A DNA stretch of 64,000 nt, taken from contig NZ_NWTG01000010.1 of NCBI RefSeq assembly GCF_002532045.1, positions 1 to 64,000 of the forward strand, written 5' to 3'. Positions 1-8,154 of the stretch are shown here, one piece after another. Numbering within the stretch: position 1 is the stretch's first letter; each line of letters starts with the position of its first letter. Made by a program: the position numbers and the translations under genes. Source of the DNA: Bradyrhizobium sp. C9. Lineage in GTDB: Bacteria; Pseudomonadota; Alphaproteobacteria; Rhizobiales; Xanthobacteraceae. The notes below the pieces were generated by a model, which worked only from the letters and a program-made list of their open reading frames with translations, searched no databases and was not told the origin of the DNA.

Positions 1-433
1 GCACAAGGACCTCTATCGCGGCCGCGCCGCGGCGATGTCGATGATCCCGACTTCGACCGGTGCGGCGAAAGCCATCGGTCTGGTGCTGCCGGAACTGAAG
101 GGCAAGCTCGACGGCGTCTCGATCCGCGTGCCGACCCCGAACGTCTCGGTGATCGACCTGAAGATCGTCGCCAAGCGCTCAACCGACGCCAAGGAAATCA
201 ACGAGGCGATGAAGCGCGCCTCCGAGCAGCAGCTCAAGGGCATTCTGGGCTTCACCACCGCGCCGAACGTCTCGATCGACTTCAACCACGATCCGCACTC
301 GGCCACCTTCCACATGGACCAGACCAAGGTGCAGAACGGCACGCTGGTGCGCGTGATGGCCTGGTACGACAATGAGTGGGGCTTCTCGAACCGCATGGCC
401 GACACCGCCGTTGCGATCGGCAAGCTGATCTAA
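1..433 (+). CDS. gap: Glyceraldehyde-3-phosphate dehydrogenase, C-terminal part
   Basis: The window opens inside this gene; reading from base 2 gives the last 143 residues. GAPDH oxidises glyceraldehyde 3-phosphate to 1,3-bisphosphoglycerate with NAD(P) in the cytoplasm. Visible are the SMIPTSTGAAKA segment that follows the catalytic-cysteine part of the domain and the C-terminal WYDNEWGFSNRM motif that contacts the cofactor. The catalytic cysteine itself lies before the window. The gene is followed by pgk on the same strand, the usual pairing of consecutive glycolytic steps. A hairpin terminator-like structure lies in the gap before pgk. Confidence 0.96.
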   Translation, partial: HKDLYRGRAAAMSMIPTSTGAAKAIGLVLPELKGKLDGVSIRVPTPNVSVIDLKIVAKRSTDAKEINEAMKRASEQQLKGILGFTTAPNVSIDFNHDPHSATFHMDQTKVQNGTLVRVMAWYDNEWGFSNRMADTAVAIGKLI

Positions 434-447
434 CACCGACCACCCGT

Positions 448-472
448 GATGCCCGGCCCAGCGCCGGGCATC
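448..472 (+). terminator. Hairpin between gap and pgk
   Basis: A perfect 10-bp inverted repeat (GATGCCCGGC at 448-457 and GCCGGGCATC at 463-472) with a 5-nt loop begins 14 bases after the gap stop codon and is followed by a modestly T-rich stretch. It may terminate or attenuate transcription between gap and pgk. The T tract is weak, so an mRNA-stabilising hairpin is also possible. Confidence 0.6.
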
Positions 473-575
473 TGCGTGTTTGCCCCCGCATTCGCGACCT
501 TGACGGCCGCGACATCGGCAAGCGAAAGCGACGCCGTCCGTTGGATGGCTGTGTCCGGCCGCACAGGAAACGCCC

Positions 576-1772
576 ATGACCAAATCGTTCCGCACCCTCG
601 ACGACGTCAACGTGAAGGGCAAGCGCGTGCTGCTGCGCGTCGACCTCAACGTCCCCATGGAAGGCGGCCGCGTCACCGACGCCACACGGCTCGAGCGCGT
701 TGCTCCCACCATCACCGAAATCTCCGACAAGGGCGGCAAGGTGATCCTGCTCGCCCATTTCGGCCGGCCCAAGGGGCGCGATGCCAAGGATTCGCTGAAG
801 CCGGTCGCGGAAGCGCTGTCGAAAGTCATCAAGCGCCCGGTCGCCTTCGCCGAGGACTGCATCGGCGAGCCGGCGGCCAAGGCCGTCGCGGCCCTCAAGG
901 ATGGCGACATCCTCTGCCTCGAGAACACCCGCTTCCACAAGGAAGAGGAAAAGAACGACGCCGGCTTCGTCGCCGAGCTCGCCAAGCTCGGCGACATCTG
1001 GGTCAACGACGCCTTCTCCGCCGCGCATCGCGCCCACGCCTCGACCGAGGGCCTCGGCCACAAGCTGCCGGCCTATGCCGGCCGCACCATGCAGGCCGAG
1101 CTCGACGCACTGGGCAAGGCGTTGGAAGCGCCGACCAAGCCCGTGATCGCGATCATCGGCGGCGCCAAGGTCTCGACCAAGATCGACCTGTTGGAAAACC
1201 TCGTGAGCAAGGTCGACGCGCTGGTGATCGGCGGCGGCATGGCCAACACCTTCCTGCACGCGCAGGGCATCGGCGTCGGCAAGTCGCTCGCCGAGAAGGA
1301 CCTCGCGCCGACTGCGCTGCGGATCATGGAGAAGGCCAACGCGGCCAATTGCGCGATCATCCTGCCGGTCGATGCGGTCGTCGCCAACCAGTTCGCCGCC
1401 AACGCGCCGTCGCATGCCTACGGCCTCGACGCGATACCGGCCGACGGCATGATCCTCGACGTCGGCCCGCAATCGATCGCGCGCATCCATGCCGCGATCG
1501 ACGATGCCGCGACGCTGGTCTGGAACGGACCGCTCGGCGCCTTCGAGCTGACGCCGTTCGACCGCGGCACCGTGGTGTCGGCCAAGCATGCCGCCGAGCG
1601 CACCAAAGCCAGGAAGCTGATCTCGGTCGCCGGAGGCGGCGATACCGTCGCGGCGCTCAACCAGGCGGGCGTGGCGGGTGATTTTTCCTACGTCTCGACC
1701 GCGGGCGGCGCGTTTCTTGAATGGATGGAAGGCAAGCCGCTGCCGGGCGTCGAAGTTTTGAAAAACCGTTGA
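576..1772 (+). CDS. pgk: Phosphoglycerate kinase
   Basis: A 398-residue cytoplasmic kinase, the normal family length, which transfers phosphate between 1,3-bisphosphoglycerate and ADP. The N-terminal substrate-binding motif RVDLNVP lies at residues 21-27 and HFGRPKG at 61-67; the nucleotide-binding C-terminal half contains the GGGDT loop. It sits between gap and a class II aldolase with only 41 bases to the latter, so pgk and fba are probably cotranscribed. Start at the ATG giving MTKSFRTLDDV, the expected N-terminus. Nothing unusual is seen. Confidence 0.98.
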   Translation: MTKSFRTLDDVNVKGKRVLLRVDLNVPMEGGRVTDATRLERVAPTITEISDKGGKVILLAHFGRPKGRDAKDSLKPVAEALSKVIKRPVAFAEDCIGEPAAKAVAALKDGDILCLENTRFHKEEEKNDAGFVAELAKLGDIWVNDAFSAAHRAHASTEGLGHKLPAYAGRTMQAELDALGKALEAPTKPVIAIIGGAKVSTKIDLLENLVSKVDALVIGGGMANTFLHAQGIGVGKSLAEKDLAPTALRIMEKANAANCAIILPVDAVVANQFAANAPSHAYGLDAIPADGMILDVGPQSIARIHAAIDDAATLVWNGPLGAFELTPFDRGTVVSAKHAAERTKARKLISVAGGGDTVAALNQAGVAGDFSYVSTAGGAFLEWMEGKPLPGVEVLKNR

Positions 1773-1813
1773 TTTAGGTCAATCCGCGAACGCGCATTAC
1801 AGGGAGAAATGGA

Positions 1814-2881
1814 ATGGCTCGCATAACATTGCGGCAACTGCTCGATCACGCGGCCGAGCACGACTACGGCGTGCCTGCCTTCAACATCAACAACATGGAG
1901 CAGGCGCTGGCGATCATGGCGGCGGCCTCCGAGGTCGACGCGCCGGTCATCATCCAGGCCTCGCGCGGTGCACGGTCCTACGCCAACGACGTCATGCTCA
2001 AGCACATGATGGACGCCGTCACCGAGATCTATCCGCAGATCCCGGTCTGCGTGCATCTCGACCACGGCAACGAGCCCGCCACCTGCATGACCGCGATCCA
2101 GGCCGGCTTCACCTCGGTCATGATGGACGGCTCGCTGAAGGCCGACGGCAAGACCCCCGGCGACTGGGACTACAATGTCGGCGTCACCAGGACCGTGACC
2201 GGCATGGCCCATCTCGGCGGCATCTCGGTGGAAGGCGAGCTCGGCGTGCTAGGCTCGCTCGAGACCGGCATGGGCGACAAGGAAGACGGCCATGGCGCCG
2301 AGGGCAAGCTGTCGCATGACCAGCTGCTGACCAATCCGGACGAGGCCGTGAAGTTCGTCAAGGAGACCAAGGTCGACGCGCTGGCGATCGCGATGGGCAC
2401 CTCGCACGGCGCCTACAAGTTCACCCGCAAGCCCGACGGCGACATCCTCGCCATGAACGTGATCGAGGAGATCCATCGCAAGCTGCCGAACACGCATCTC
2501 GTGATGCACGGCTCCTCATCGGTGCCGCAGGAGCTGCAGGAGATCATCAACGCCAATGGCGGCAAGATGAAGCCGACCTGGGGCGTGCCGGTCGCCGAGA
2601 TCCAGCGCGGCATCAAGAACGGCGTGCGCAAGATCAACATCGACACCGACAACCGGATGGCGATGACCGGCCAGATCCGCAAGGTGCTGAAGGACAATCC
2701 GGAAGAGTTCGATCCGCGCAAATACCTGAAGCCCGCGATGGAGGCGATGACCAAGCTGTGCAAGCAGCGCCTGCAGGAGTTCAACACCGCGGGCCAGGCC
2801 AGCAAGATCAAGAAGGTGTTGACCACCGCCGAAATGGCCAAGCGCTACGCCGCCGGCGCGCTCGACCCCAAGGTCGCTTGA
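1814..2881 (+). CDS. fba: Fructose-bisphosphate aldolase, class II
   Basis: A 355-residue metal-dependent aldolase that interconverts fructose 1,6-bisphosphate with dihydroxyacetone phosphate and glyceraldehyde 3-phosphate. The VHLDHGN motif (residues 80-86) supplies the catalytic Asp83 and zinc-ligand His84. Length and sequence fit the Calvin-cycle subtype common in autotrophic proteobacteria and rhizobia. The start has a GGGAG ribosome site just upstream. A class I aldolase with a different mechanism is encoded only 190 bases downstream, so two non-homologous enzymes for the same reaction are adjacent. Confidence 0.96.
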   Translation: MARITLRQLLDHAAEHDYGVPAFNINNMEQALAIMAAASEVDAPVIIQASRGARSYANDVMLKHMMDAVTEIYPQIPVCVHLDHGNEPATCMTAIQAGFTSVMMDGSLKADGKTPGDWDYNVGVTRTVTGMAHLGGISVEGELGVLGSLETGMGDKEDGHGAEGKLSHDQLLTNPDEAVKFVKETKVDALAIAMGTSHGAYKFTRKPDGDILAMNVIEEIHRKLPNTHLVMHGSSSVPQELQEIINANGGKMKPTWGVPVAEIQRGIKNGVRKINIDTDNRMAMTGQIRKVLKDNPEEFDPRKYLKPAMEAMTKLCKQRLQEFNTAGQASKIKKVLTTAEMAKRYAAGALDPKVA

Positions 2882-2919
2882 GAAACCGCCTGACAACTTC
2901 TCGCCTGAATCATTAAGGC

Positions 2920-2956
2920 GGGACACCGGTTCTGATGCAGTCGGAAACGGTGTCCC
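2920..2956. repeat. Inverted repeat after class II aldolase gene
   Basis: Perfect 9-bp arms GGGACACCG (2920-2928) and CGGTGTCCC (2948-2956) flank a 19-nt loop in the gap between the two aldolase genes. There is no T tract after the stem, so it is more likely an intergenic repeat or mRNA-end hairpin than a canonical intrinsic terminator. Confidence 0.5.
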
Positions 2957-3070
2957 GGGGCTTGATCGCCGGCTGCGACAAACATCGGCCGCGACGAACG
3001 TTTTCTAGGCATTTGCCCGAGAACCGCCTATTTTGGTTTGCAAAGGCAATGGCTCCGGAGGACGCCCCCG

Positions 3071-4096
3071 ATGAACCTCGCTGACCTCAACAAAATTGCA
3101 CTCGCCATGGTCACCCCGGGCAAGGGCATCCTCGCCGCCGACGAATCCTCCGGCACCATCAAGAAGCGTTTCGACGCCATCAAGGTCGATTCGACCGAAG
3201 ACAGTCGCCGCGACTATCGCGAGATGCTGTTCCGCTCGCAGGAGGCGATGAGCAAGTACATCTCCGGCGTCATTCTCTACGACGAGACGATCTGGCAGAA
3301 TGCCAAGGACGGCACGCCGCTGGTCAAGCTGATCGAGCAGGCCGGCAGCATTCCCGGCATCAAGGTCGACGAAGGCACCCAGGCGCTGCCGAACTGCCCG
3401 GGTGAACTCGTCACCGTCGGCCTCGACAAGCTCGCCGAGCGCCTGAAGAAATATTACGAGCGCGGTGCGCGATTTGCGAAATGGCGCGCCGTGATCGATA
3501 TCGGGCCGCGCATCCCGACCCAGACCGCGGTCCGCGTCAACGCGCACGCGCTGGCGCGCTATGCCGCGCTGTGCCAGGCCGCGCAGATCGTCCCGATCGT
3601 CGAGCCCGAGGTGCTGATGGACGGCGATCACGACATCGACCGCTGCTATGAGGTGACGCAGCGCGTGCTGAACCGTACCTTCCAGGAATTGCGGGTGCAG
3701 CGCGTCGCGCTCGAGGGCATGATCCTGAAGCCCAACATGGTGATCTCGGGCAAGAAGTGCCCGAAGCAGGCGTCGGTGCAGGAAGTCGCCGAGAAGACCA
3801 TCCGCCTGCTCAAGAGCTGCGTGCCGGCCGCGGTGCCCGGCATCGCCTTCCTCTCCGGCGGACAGAGCGACGAGGAAGCGACCGCGCATCTCGACGCCAT
3901 GAACAAGATCGGCCATCTGCCCTGGCGGCTGACCTTCTCCTACGGCCGTGCGCTGCAGGCCGCGCCGCAGAAGGCGTGGTCCGGCAAACCAGACAACGTC
4001 CCCGCGGGCCAGCGCGCCTTCTCGCATCGCGCCCGGATGAACGGGCTGGCGAGCACCGGCAATTGGGAAGCCGGCCTCGAGAAACAGGCGGCATAG
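3071..4096 (+). CDS. Fructose-bisphosphate aldolase, class I
   Basis: A 341-residue Schiff-base aldolase. The start chosen is the ATG preceded by a GGAGGA site at 3056-3061; a longer frame begins upstream but adds residues unlike the family. Lys220 in MILKPNMV is the Schiff-base lysine, Lys137 lies in the KWR segment, the acidic PIVEPE motif is at 175-180, and the LSGGQS loop closes the phosphate site. Class I enzymes need no metal. The next gene starts at the base after this stop codon, so translation is probably coupled. Confidence 0.96.
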   Translation: MNLADLNKIALAMVTPGKGILAADESSGTIKKRFDAIKVDSTEDSRRDYREMLFRSQEAMSKYISGVILYDETIWQNAKDGTPLVKLIEQAGSIPGIKVDEGTQALPNCPGELVTVGLDKLAERLKKYYERGARFAKWRAVIDIGPRIPTQTAVRVNAHALARYAALCQAAQIVPIVEPEVLMDGDHDIDRCYEVTQRVLNRTFQELRVQRVALEGMILKPNMVISGKKCPKQASVQEVAEKTIRLLKSCVPAAVPGIAFLSGGQSDEEATAHLDAMNKIGHLPWRLTFSYGRALQAAPQKAWSGKPDNVPAGQRAFSHRARMNGLASTGNWEAGLEKQAA

Positions 4097-4774
4097 TTGG
4101 CCACCAAGCCCGTTCCGCCGCGGCCGGCGCCGCGCCTCTATCTGGCAACACCGCCGGTCGACCAGCCGTTGCAGCTTGCGACCGAGCTCGCCGAGCTGCT
4201 TGCCGCGGCCGACGTCGCGGCCGTTCTGGTGCGGCTGCGCGAGACCGATCCGCGCAGCATGATCTCCACCATCAAGGCGTTGGCGCCTGCGATCCAGAAC
4301 GCGGGTGCGGCGCTGCTGATCGACGGCCATCCCGACATCGTGGCCCGTGCCGGCGCCGACGGCGCGCATCTGACCGGCATCGCCGCGATGGAAGAGGCGA
4401 TGCCTGCGCTGAGGCCCGACCGCATCGCAGGCGTCGGCGGGCTCGCGACGCGCCACGATTCCATGGCCGCGGGCGAAGCCGGTGCCGATTATGTGCTGTT
4501 CGGCGAGCCCGACGCCAACGGACAGCGCCCCTCGCTTGAGGCGATCGCCGAGCGGCTGCAATGGTGGGACGAGTTGTTCGAGCCGCCCTGCGTCGGCTTT
4601 GCGACCTCGCGCGAGGAGGCCGAGGCATTCGCCGCGGCCGGCGCCGATTTCGTGCTGGTCGGAGATTTCATCTGGTCCGACCCGCGCGGCGCCAAGGCCG
4701 CACTCGTCGAGATCGGCGAAGCGATCGCGCAGGCGCATGCCGGCGCATTCGGCACGGCCAAGGCCGAGGGATGA
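4097..4774 (+). CDS. Thiamine-phosphate synthase/TenI-like protein, degenerate
   Basis: A 225-residue TIM-barrel protein related to ThiE/TenI. It starts with TTG directly after the class I aldolase stop codon. The family segment normally ending in HLGQ reads GADGAHLTG, and a GADYVLFGEP segment stands where ThiE has its GFGP loop; the C-terminal GGI phosphate loop is not recognisable (GFATSREEAEAF instead). Fold membership is likely, but thiamine synthesis is doubtful because substrate-binding motifs are altered and no other thi gene is nearby. Its conserved position behind the aldolases suggests an unknown role in that operon. Confidence 0.75.
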   Translation: MATKPVPPRPAPRLYLATPPVDQPLQLATELAELLAAADVAAVLVRLRETDPRSMISTIKALAPAIQNAGAALLIDGHPDIVARAGADGAHLTGIAAMEEAMPALRPDRIAGVGGLATRHDSMAAGEAGADYVLFGEPDANGQRPSLEAIAERLQWWDELFEPPCVGFATSREEAEAFAAAGADFVLVGDFIWSDPRGAKAALVEIGEAIAQAHAGAFGTAKAEG

Positions 4775-4781
4775 CGGCGGA

Positions 4782-5855
4782 ATGAAATGCCTGCGTCCGA
4801 TAGGTGTTGCGCTCGGCTGCACGATGCTGGCGAGCGGCGCGATGGCGCAGCTCTCGATCACGCCGCCGGCACAGACGCCGCCGCCCGCGAAGAAGGAAGC
4901 GCCGAGAGAGAAGCCGAAGGTGCATGCGCCCGCCGCGAAGAAGCCCGCGCCGAAGCCTGCCGCCACGCCAACGGCCACCCCGACGCCCTCACCGACCCCG
5001 ACGCCTGACGATCCCAATGTCGACCTGGTCTACGGCGCCTATCAGCGCGGCCTGTACAAGACCGCGTTCGAACTGGCGATGGTGCGCGCGCAGAACAACA
5101 ACGATGCCAAGGCCATGACGATGCTGGGCGAGCTCTATGCCAACGGGCTCGGCGTCAAGCGCGATTACGCCAAGGCCGACGACTGGTACAAGCGCGCGTC
5201 CGACGCCGGCGACCGCGAGGCGATGTTCGCGCTCGCGATGATGCGGATCGCGGGCCGTGGCGGCACGGTGGACAAGGATTCCGCGGTCAAGCTGCTGGCC
5301 TCGTCGGCCAAGCTCGGCGAGCCCAAAGCGGCCTATAACCTCGCGCTGCTTTATCTCGACGGCCAGACCCTGCCGCAGGACCTCAAGCGCTCCGCCGAGC
5401 TGTTGCGGATGGCCGCGGATGCCGGCAGCCCCGAGGCGCAATACGCGCTCGCGACCTTCTACAAGGAAGGCACCGGCGTGCCGAAGGACCTCGAAAAGGC
5501 GGCCCGGCTGCTGCAGGCCGCCTCGCTGGCCGACAACGTCGATGCCGAGGTCGAATATGCCATCGCGCTCTACAACGGCGCCGGCACGCCGCGGAACGTG
5601 CCGGCGGCCGTGGCGCTGCTGCGCAAGGCCGCCCGTCAGAACAGCGCGATCGCGCAAAACCGCCTCGCCCATGTGCTGGCGACCGGCGCCGGCGCCCCGG
5701 TCGACAAGGTCGAGGCGCTGAAATGGCACACGGTCGCCAAGACCGCCGGCAAGGGCGACCCCGATCTCGACGACATTCTCGCCGATATGAGCCCGGAAGA
5801 CCGCGCCAAGGGCGAGGCAGCGGCGCGAAAATGGATCGGAAACAACGTCAAATGA
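4782..5855 (+). CDS. Secreted Sel1-repeat (TPR-like) protein
   Basis: A 357-residue protein. The ATG at 4782, seven bases after the preceding stop, gives a clear signal peptide ending AMAQ. Residues about 30-75 are a Pro/Ala/Thr/Lys-rich linker with TPTPTP runs. The rest consists of Sel1-type alpha-helical repeats with the pattern A..LG.LY..G.GV..D...A..W...A (for example GLGVKRDYAKADDWY and GTGVPKDLEKAARLL). Such proteins are periplasmic or membrane-associated adaptors. Its partner is not evident. It is probably cotranscribed with the aldolase and ThiE-like genes. Confidence 0.88.
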   Translation: MKCLRPIGVALGCTMLASGAMAQLSITPPAQTPPPAKKEAPREKPKVHAPAAKKPAPKPAATPTATPTPSPTPTPDDPNVDLVYGAYQRGLYKTAFELAMVRAQNNNDAKAMTMLGELYANGLGVKRDYAKADDWYKRASDAGDREAMFALAMMRIAGRGGTVDKDSAVKLLASSAKLGEPKAAYNLALLYLDGQTLPQDLKRSAELLRMAADAGSPEAQYALATFYKEGTGVPKDLEKAARLLQAASLADNVDAEVEYAIALYNGAGTPRNVPAAVALLRKAARQNSAIAQNRLAHVLATGAGAPVDKVEALKWHTVAKTAGKGDPDLDDILADMSPEDRAKGEAAARKWIGNNVK

Positions 5856-5920
5856 CGCCTTGACGGGGCGGCCTCCAGAGGGCACCCAGTCCGGCAACCG
5901 AAGGCGCCGCAGGCCGTTTC

Positions 5921-6043
5921 CCGTCATCCTGAGGTGCGAGCCTTGCGGCGCTATTGCGCCGCTGGGCGAGCCTCGAAGGATGAACGGCCCGCCTAGTGGC
6001 CGTTCATCCTTCGAGACGCGCTACGCGCTCCTCAGGATGACGG
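5921..6043. repeat. Nested palindromic intergenic repeat
   Basis: Outer arms CCGTCATCCTGAGG (5921-5934) and its complement (6030-6043) enclose a second 18-bp perfect inverted repeat (5972-5989 with 5998-6015). The unit fills the gap before the inositol-phosphatase-like gene. Related units with CGTCACCCTGAG or GCATGACGG ends occur at 24544-24590, 33268-33370 and 37214-37347. It could fold as a long RNA hairpin. Confidence 0.85.
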
Positions 6044-6098
6044 GGCCACGTTTGAACTTGCCGTCCCAGCACAATCGCACCGAAGAAAACCGCTCATC

Positions 6099-6893
6099 AT
6101 GCTCTACTCCGCCCTCATCAATGTCATGGTCAAGGCCGCGCGCCGCGCCGGCCGCAGCCTCAAGCGCGACCTCGGCGAGATCGAACACCTCCAGGTGTCG
6201 CTGAAGGGCCCGGCGAATTTCGTCTCGCTCGCCGACAAGCGCGCCGAGGAGATGCTCTACACCGACCTCGAAAAGGCCCGGCCCGGTTACGGCTTCCTCG
6301 GCGAGGAAGGCGGCAAGCGCGAGGGCTCGGACAAGAGCCACACCTGGATCGTCGATCCCCTGGACGGCACCACCAACTTCCTGCACGGCATCCCACAATT
6401 CGCGATCTCGATCGGACTTCAGCGCGAGGACACGATCATCGCCGGCGTGATCTACAATCCCGCCAATGACGAGCTCTACATCGCCGAGCGCGGCAAGGGC
6501 GCGTTCCTCAACGACCAGCGGCTGCGCGTCGCCGGCCGCCGCCAGCTCAATGAATGCGTGGTCGCCTGCGGCCTGCCGCATATCGGTCGCGGCAACCATC
6601 AGCTGGCGCTGCAGGAGCTGGCCGCGCTGCAGAGCAAGGTCGCGGGCTTCCGCCGCTTCGGCGCCGCCTCGCTCGACCTCGCCTTCGTCGCGGCCGGCCG
6701 CCTCGACGGCTATTGGGAACGCAATCTGCAGTCCTGGGACGTCGCGGCCGGCCTCTTGATGGTCCGCGAAGCCGGCGGCACCGTCTCCGGCATCCAGGGC
6801 AATGACGACCCGCTGCAAACCGGCCACGTCGTCTGCGGCAACGAGTTCGTGCACGGCGAGCTGATCAAGATCCTGAAGCCGCTCGGACAGTAA
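6099..6893 (+). CDS. suhB: Inositol monophosphatase family protein
   Basis: A 264-residue Mg2+-dependent, Li+-sensitive-type phosphatase. Metal-binding motifs are GEE (Glu69-Glu70), WIVDPLDGTT (Asp86 and Asp89) and the C-terminal WDVAAG. Members hydrolyse inositol 1-phosphate or related sugar phosphates; the bacterial SuhB type also acts in ribosomal RNA antitermination. Length and motif spacing are normal. It stands alone after a repeat element and is convergent with the next gene, 14 bases away. The substrate cannot be told from sequence, so the symbol is a family assignment. Confidence 0.9.
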   Translation: MLYSALINVMVKAARRAGRSLKRDLGEIEHLQVSLKGPANFVSLADKRAEEMLYTDLEKARPGYGFLGEEGGKREGSDKSHTWIVDPLDGTTNFLHGIPQFAISIGLQREDTIIAGVIYNPANDELYIAERGKGAFLNDQRLRVAGRRQLNECVVACGLPHIGRGNHQLALQELAALQSKVAGFRRFGAASLDLAFVAAGRLDGYWERNLQSWDVAAGLLMVREAGGTVSGIQGNDDPLQTGHVVCGNEFVHGELIKILKPLGQ

Positions 6894-6907
6894 CGCGACG
6901 GCGCGAT

Positions 6908-8053
6908 CTAATCGTCGTCACTGTCATCGTCTTCGTCGTCGTCTTCCCCGTCACGAAATTCACCGCCGAGCGTCAGACCCTCGATGGTGGTGGCGCCCTT
7001 TGTCTTGATCACCCGGCGCAGCGGAACCGAGCTCTCGCTGCGCAACGCCTCCATCAGATGCTCCGAATGGGTGACGATCCAGATGTCGGCGCGGCGCGAC
7101 GCTTTGGCGATCAGCCTCGCCAACGGCGCCAGCAGCGATGGATGCAGGCTGGTCTCGGGTTCGTTCAGCGCGATGAACGGCGGCAGCCGGTAGCCCATGA
7201 ACACGGCGAGCAGGCAGATATATTTCAGCGTGCCGTCGGATAGTTCGTGCGCCTTGAACGGACGCGGCACGTCCGCCTGCTGCAGCTCGAATTCGCACCG
7301 CCCGTTTTCTGCCCATGCGCGCAGCTCGGCGCCCGGGAACGCATCCTCGATCGCATCCTGCAGGTCGGCCGCGTCCTGCCTGATCGCGCTGAGCGTCGCC
7401 AAAGCGGCAGCCAGATCGCTGCCATCGGCGCTCAGCGACGGCGTCGTGATCGCCAGACAAGGCTTTCGGATCGGCGATGCCGGATCGGTGCGAAAATCGT
7501 GATAGAAGCGCCAGCTTTGCAGCGCGTTTCGGACCAGGTCGATTTCGGGGCACGCTTTGCCGTCGAGGAAATCCGCGAGCGCGGTTTCCGACGGCAGCAC
7601 CGCATTCTTGTGCTCGCTCCAGGCGCCGCTCTCGCCGCGGACGCTGACGTGTGAATTGGTCCGCTCCATCATCAGGACTTTTCGCTTGCCGTGGATCGCC
7701 TCGATGCGTTCGGACTTGATCATCGGCTCGCCGGGAAACGCCGCCTCGACCGGGCCGGGATGTCCGAGCTCGATCGCGTAATTGACGTGTTCGAATCTGG
7801 CCGCCAGCCGCAGCCGTCCATCCTCGCCGCGCCTGCGAAGCCCTGACCAGCAGACCGAGTTCAATCCGCCTTCGTCGGCGATCGTGCGCGTGATCCGGCC
7901 GGTCGCCGCGTCGCGCAACAGCGACAGGGACTTGTAGAGATTGGATTTGCCGACGCCGTTCTCGCCGACGAAGACCGACAGCGGTTGAATGGGCATCAAA
8001 AGCCGCCGGATCGAGCGATAGTTCGAGATCGCAATGTCGGTCGGCCGCATCAC
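6908..8053 (-). CDS. RecF/OLD-like AAA ATPase with acidic tail
   Basis: A 381-residue predicted ATPase of the AAA_21 / SMC-like group. Walker A is GENGVGKSN at residues 30-38, Walker B with an ALNEPETSLHP D-loop lies near residue 290, followed by an IVTHSEH switch. There is no long coiled coil and no TOPRIM domain, so this is the ATPase half only. The C-terminus is a run of Asp/Glu (DGEDDDEDDD...). Family members include stand-alone proteins of unknown function and ATPase subunits of defence systems. No partner nuclease is adjacent here, so no defence role is assigned. Confidence 0.8.
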   Translation of the reverse strand: MMRPTDIAISNYRSIRRLLMPIQPLSVFVGENGVGKSNLYKSLSLLRDAATGRITRTIADEGGLNSVCWSGLRRRGEDGRLRLAARFEHVNYAIELGHPGPVEAAFPGEPMIKSERIEAIHGKRKVLMMERTNSHVSVRGESGAWSEHKNAVLPSETALADFLDGKACPEIDLVRNALQSWRFYHDFRTDPASPIRKPCLAITTPSLSADGSDLAAALATLSAIRQDAADLQDAIEDAFPGAELRAWAENGRCEFELQQADVPRPFKAHELSDGTLKYICLLAVFMGYRLPPFIALNEPETSLHPSLLAPLARLIAKASRRADIWIVTHSEHLMEALRSESSVPLRRVIKTKGATTIEGLTLGGEFRDGEDDDEDDDSDDD

Positions 8054-8154
8054 ATGCCCTCAATCCCCGGGTTGCCTCCACGCTCCCCGTTCAATCCAGA
8101 GATGCAATCTGGATTGGCCGGCTGGCGAAAGCAAGGCGCCGCCGATCTTTGACA

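Noticed and set aside
3005..5017. A 670-residue minus-strand frame across the class I aldolase and ThiE-like genes
   Set aside because: Composition is low-complexity Arg/Gly/His and the plus-strand genes are certain.
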